A stretch of DNA of 64,000 nucleotides from Platynereis dumerilii (Eukaryota > Annelida > Polychaeta > Phyllodocida > Nereididae), in NCBI GenBank assembly GCA_026936325.1, contig JAPTHN010000233.1:248001-312000 (forward strand), given 5' to 3'. Under the pieces are notes generated by a model. It had not been told where the DNA came from and did no database searches. It saw nothing but the letters and a program-made list of their open reading frames with translations. Position 1 is the stretch's first letter, and the number at the start of each line of letters is the position of its first letter. A program made the translations under genes and the position numbers. Positions 60,801-64,000 of the stretch are shown piece after piece.

Positions 60801-61680
60801 ATCCAATTTCCTAGCTTAGTAGCCTTTGGCGTTAGACTGTCCAATTTCCATTCTGGCCAGAACGTTTGCTAATCCCAACCAAGGCCTGTGGCAAAGCTAT
60901 TGACCTGTCCACAGATTTTTAGCTAGTGTTCGGTATAGCAGCCTTAGGTGTAATCTCATGGAGGAAAGTGGAGTATAAGAGTTAAGCAGACTAAATGCGT
61001 AACTATTGTCACTACTTGAATGCCAAACTTTAGAAAATTATAATATTCTTTATACACAAGCAGGGTCTAACCTGTGATGATAGTTATTTTAATCCAAATA
61101 GTTGACCACATCTGCTAATATTAAGCTTTAAAAACTGATCATTACTTTTTTTGTGCATTTCAAGAACAGTGATGAGAGATTGCCATGAAAGTTTCACAAT
61201 AAATTTAGCACTATAATGATTTGCCATCTTCATTTTGCCTATTGTGGCTCCAGGAAAGATGCACAACTATAATTCTAAATTGAAAAGGAGACTCATTTTC
61301 AGTCGTTAGAAAGATCTGGTTCAAAAGGCAAAGAACTATACTTTCATGTAAGTTCGGATAAATGTAGAACAAAATCACTCAAAAGAAACTGTGCATACAC
61401 CTGCAATGCATTAGCCATTCCGGTACTGAAGCACTTAATACAAAAGGAGTTTTCAAAGCAAGTGAGTCCAACTGCATTCAGTGCCACATTGGTTGGAAAG
61501 TGATGTATGAGGCGCCGGTCCAGATTTTTTACTAAAACTTTCTTTGTTTTCCTCAGGAGCTATTTAACTTTTTTGTGTCTGAAAAGACCGAAGTAAGAAA
61601 TGACACTGAATTTTACCATACATGGATCTTTATAATCATAATGTTTTTAAAAAGTGCACTTAAAATTTAATCTGAATGCC
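57835..61680 (-). repeat. Right arm, part I (inverted partner of 5080-9910)
   Basis: Starts with the M3 copy (58000-58260) and runs to AAAACATTATGATTATAAAG-type sequence near 61640, matching 5115-5150. Within it CTTGACTGCCTTGATGCAAA (58689) and CTTGACTGCTTGGATAACAA (58876) mark a local direct duplication of about 190 bp. No gene recognised. A minus frame at 59771-60049 is not conserved in the left arm. Confidence 0.75.
58643..58667 (+). repeat. (TGTC)n microsatellite
   Basis: Six perfect TGTC units; not present in the left arm. Confidence 0.95.
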
Positions 61681-62269
61681 CTGACTGGAAACTTATAAGA
61701 GATTAAAATAAGACATTTTTTATGCTGTGACAAGACACTTTCAAGATATCAGACCTCCGAAATAAGTAGGAAATATTTTAGTATGGGCATGAGCGTCTGA
61801 ATGCATGCAAAGATGAGCAGACAATCATTTTATGTGAATTGAAATTTTTTGATTGGAGCTACCTAAGAAAAGCGACAGAGATGGAATGTTTTTAACTGAA
61901 CAGTTTGGTTGGAAGTTCTAAACGTGTCATTTAAATGCATTCCTTATTTGATTCAAGTAAAGAAAAAACTGCAAACAACTCAAGTTTACGTGGACTGTGG
62001 ATCATATAGAAATGCAAAGAAATCAAGCAAAAACCTTCATGTTGTAAGCCACAACTGTAGCATTTTGATCCTTAATAAATAGTTTTAGATATGGTCATTC
62101 TCAACCTCAAATAATATTGGCATAGTATATTTATAACCTTTTGAGATTAGCAAGATATTCTTTAAACAAGTCTGTAAACAGCAAATGTTACTGTCTGTTT
62201 CATTCTTCACAAACATAGCAAATTTACCTACGTTAAATCAATAGAGGGGGTTGTTGATGTCTGGCGAAA
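61681..62269. other. Unassigned DNA beyond the inverted arm
   Basis: AT-rich; homology with the left arm fades at about 61680. I see no coding sequence, tRNA or repeat family here. Confidence 0.5.
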
Positions 62270-64000
62270 ACAATATATTTTATTTCTTGCCAAGCTGTCT
62301 CACTGAGTCTAGCTATTTTACATTTCTGGGCCTGTAACTCAACACCTACTTAATTTTCCCCTGACACCCAAGTGCTAAAACAGCCATATGAACTTATCAA
62401 GTCTACCTCTCTATTCAACACCCTTTTCAAGAGAGCCTTCTTTGCATATCAAGGGTTCCAGTGCTGCGAGGGTCATGACATCACTTTGTCAACTGAGCCA
62501 GCCATTGTAACAACCTCTCATGCAGACACCAGTGAGAATCTATCAACTGCAGTAAACAGTGTGATGTTGGAGTTTGTCTGCATGAAAGTCAGAATGTGTC
62601 AAGTGGATTAACATTCTTATTGGCAGGGATCTGCAGCATCTGACACAGCCATACGTTGCGGTCAATCATATGCTGCAAGTGATGGTGATGACACCCCAGT
62701 AGGTGTAAAGGGAAACGCTTGTGGAGAGATTAATGCAATTTTTCAGCTTGACCAACGACCCTTATTGCCAATCAAAAGAGAGCATTTTACATCCTCTGAA
62801 TATCTTTGGCTGTTCAGTAAGACAGTTCAGATCACCATCAATACATACTATTATAGTGTGCTATGAGGTTTTGGGGGAGATGATATGACATTCAAGTACA
62901 AAGTATGTACTAATTGACAAGGGAGTTCTCCTTTATACAGACGAAATATTGTAGGATCCATTCAGTCTGCAGCCTATTGAAGGAATTATATCCATAATGT
63001 GGCCACCTAAAGACATCTGTATCAATGACCATTTTATGAGTTTTATTGCTTTTACTCTTTTGACAATAGATATGGAGAAAGTTCCATAAATGTTTTCGGT
63101 ACAAATTCTCAATTTTGCAAATTTCACTAGGAGTACATAATTGTCAAACTTTTGCAAAATGCAATACCATTTTGATGAATATGCCACTATTGAAACTCAT
63201 TTCACTATGTTAACCTACATTTTTCAAAAAAAAGACACCTTCCATGCAAAGTATATTGATATGTCACTCAGCAAGTCTGTTGGCAACAATGTTACTGTAA
63301 GTCTCCTGCATAAACTAGATAAAATTAATGTCTTCTCTTGAAATTCACACAGGAGTGTAGTTACTATTGGCATCAACAGAAGAATATTCTACATTATGTC
63401 TTCCTAAGTTGTCTCACTGAGTTGCGTAATTTCATTTGCTCAACCAGAAACTCGTCACTTACTTCAGTGAATTAATTTTCACCGGACACCCAATTGCTGG
63501 TAAAACAGCCATATCAAGTTCACCACTCCATTCAACACCCTTTTCATGAGAGCCTTCTTTGTATATCAAGGGTTCAGTGTTGAGAGGGTCATGACATCAC
63601 TTTGTCGGCTGAGCCAGCCATTGTGACAACCTCTCATGCAGACACAAGCAAGAATCTATCAGCTGCAGTGAGCAGTGTGATGTAAGAGCCAGTCTAGAAA
63701 AAAAAAATCAGAATGTGTCTGGAAGATTAACATTCTCTTATTGATGATTAACATTCTCTCAGTATTACATAGTATCTGACACATACATAGGCCTACATAA
63801 CGGCCAATCATTGTATGATTTTGTATAGCATTTATACTACAAGCAATAGTGACTGCACCCTTGTAGGAATATGGTGAAATGATTGTGGAGAGAGTAATGT
63901 AGTCTTTACACCAGACCAATGACCCTTCCCGCCAATCAAGAGAGAACATTTTTCTATCCAAGGGGTATTTTTGGCTATTCATATCACAATCCATTCAAAG
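62270..64000 (+). repeat. Tandem duplication with a 1,116 bp period, second copy cut by the window end
   Basis: GAGGGTCATGACATCACTTT occurs at 62469 and 63585. Around it AACCTCTCATGCAGACAC, GAGAGCCTTCTTTG and ATTAACATTCT align in order (62340-62900 against 63450-63990). The first copy has an 80-codon plus frame (62372-62611) over the best-matched part, while the second has stops and a frame change in the same place, so coding is unlikely. 62900-63390 is the unit's spacer, without recognisable genes. Confidence 0.8.

Noticed and set aside
62372-62611. 80-codon plus frame in the tandem duplication
   Set aside because: The second tandem copy has a stop and a frame change in the same stretch.
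1-64000. LTR retroelements, Polintons or other capsid-bearing elements
   Set aside because: No protease, integrase, capsid or envelope-like motif and no paired long terminal repeats were noticed. The reverse transcriptases seen are all of LINE type.

Overview
The window looks like nuclear DNA of a metazoan, most likely a marine invertebrate. The reasons are its AT-rich base composition, the lack of any compact or operon-like gene layout, several 5'-truncated LINEs (non-LTR retrotransposons), tRNA-derived SINEs, TA-flanked Tc1/mariner-type elements and many microsatellites. An echinoderm or hemichordate-like genome is a guess from sequence flavour only. I found no intact host protein gene, no rRNA or functional tRNA gene and no CRISPR array. 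The recognisable coding sequence is decayed LINE reverse transcriptase, one decayed mariner-type transposase and one fragment of an uncharacterised protein family.

Layout. 0-5 kb: a LINE 3' relic (150-540), a 2 kb 5'-truncated LINE (1404-3480, minus) and unassigned DNA with a small CpG-rich patch. 5.1-61.7 kb: an array of divergent, non-coding segmental duplications. The left arm (5.1-12.3 kb) reappears inverted and collinear at 51.6-61.7 kb, where LINEs and a SINE interrupt it. A partial direct copy lies at 12.6-13.6 kb. Two direct copies of a longer unit, A (15.25-22.81 kb, resuming 31.76-31.87 kb) and B (33.4-43.3 kb), sit in the middle. Three further partial copies in inverted orientation (44.0-47.0, 47.0-48.9 and 49.1-51.2 kb) follow. 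About seven modules of 100-300 bp recur throughout in both orientations. 62.3-64.0 kb: a separate tandem duplication with a 1,116 bp period.

Because the array holds paralogous copies, later insertions can be recognised against their empty sites. The largest is an 8,947 bp segment in unit A (22813-31759) with perfect 20 bp mariner-type terminal inverted repeats and TA target duplications. It has internal inverted arms, a decayed transposase and about 6 kb of other DNA inside, and unit B has the uninterrupted site. Others are two TA-flanked MITEs (35157-35529 and 49875-50271), a tRNA-derived SINE with about 12 bp target duplications (53351-53570), a 125 bp GC-rich element with a 7 bp duplication (37004-37128) and a 50 bp retro-insertion (36663-36712).

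The genes do not work together as a pathway. The interest lies in the architecture: a palindromic multi-copy array of apparently non-coding modules, with nested transposons giving a relative chronology. All homologies were judged by eye. Percent identities and exact block edges are approximate.
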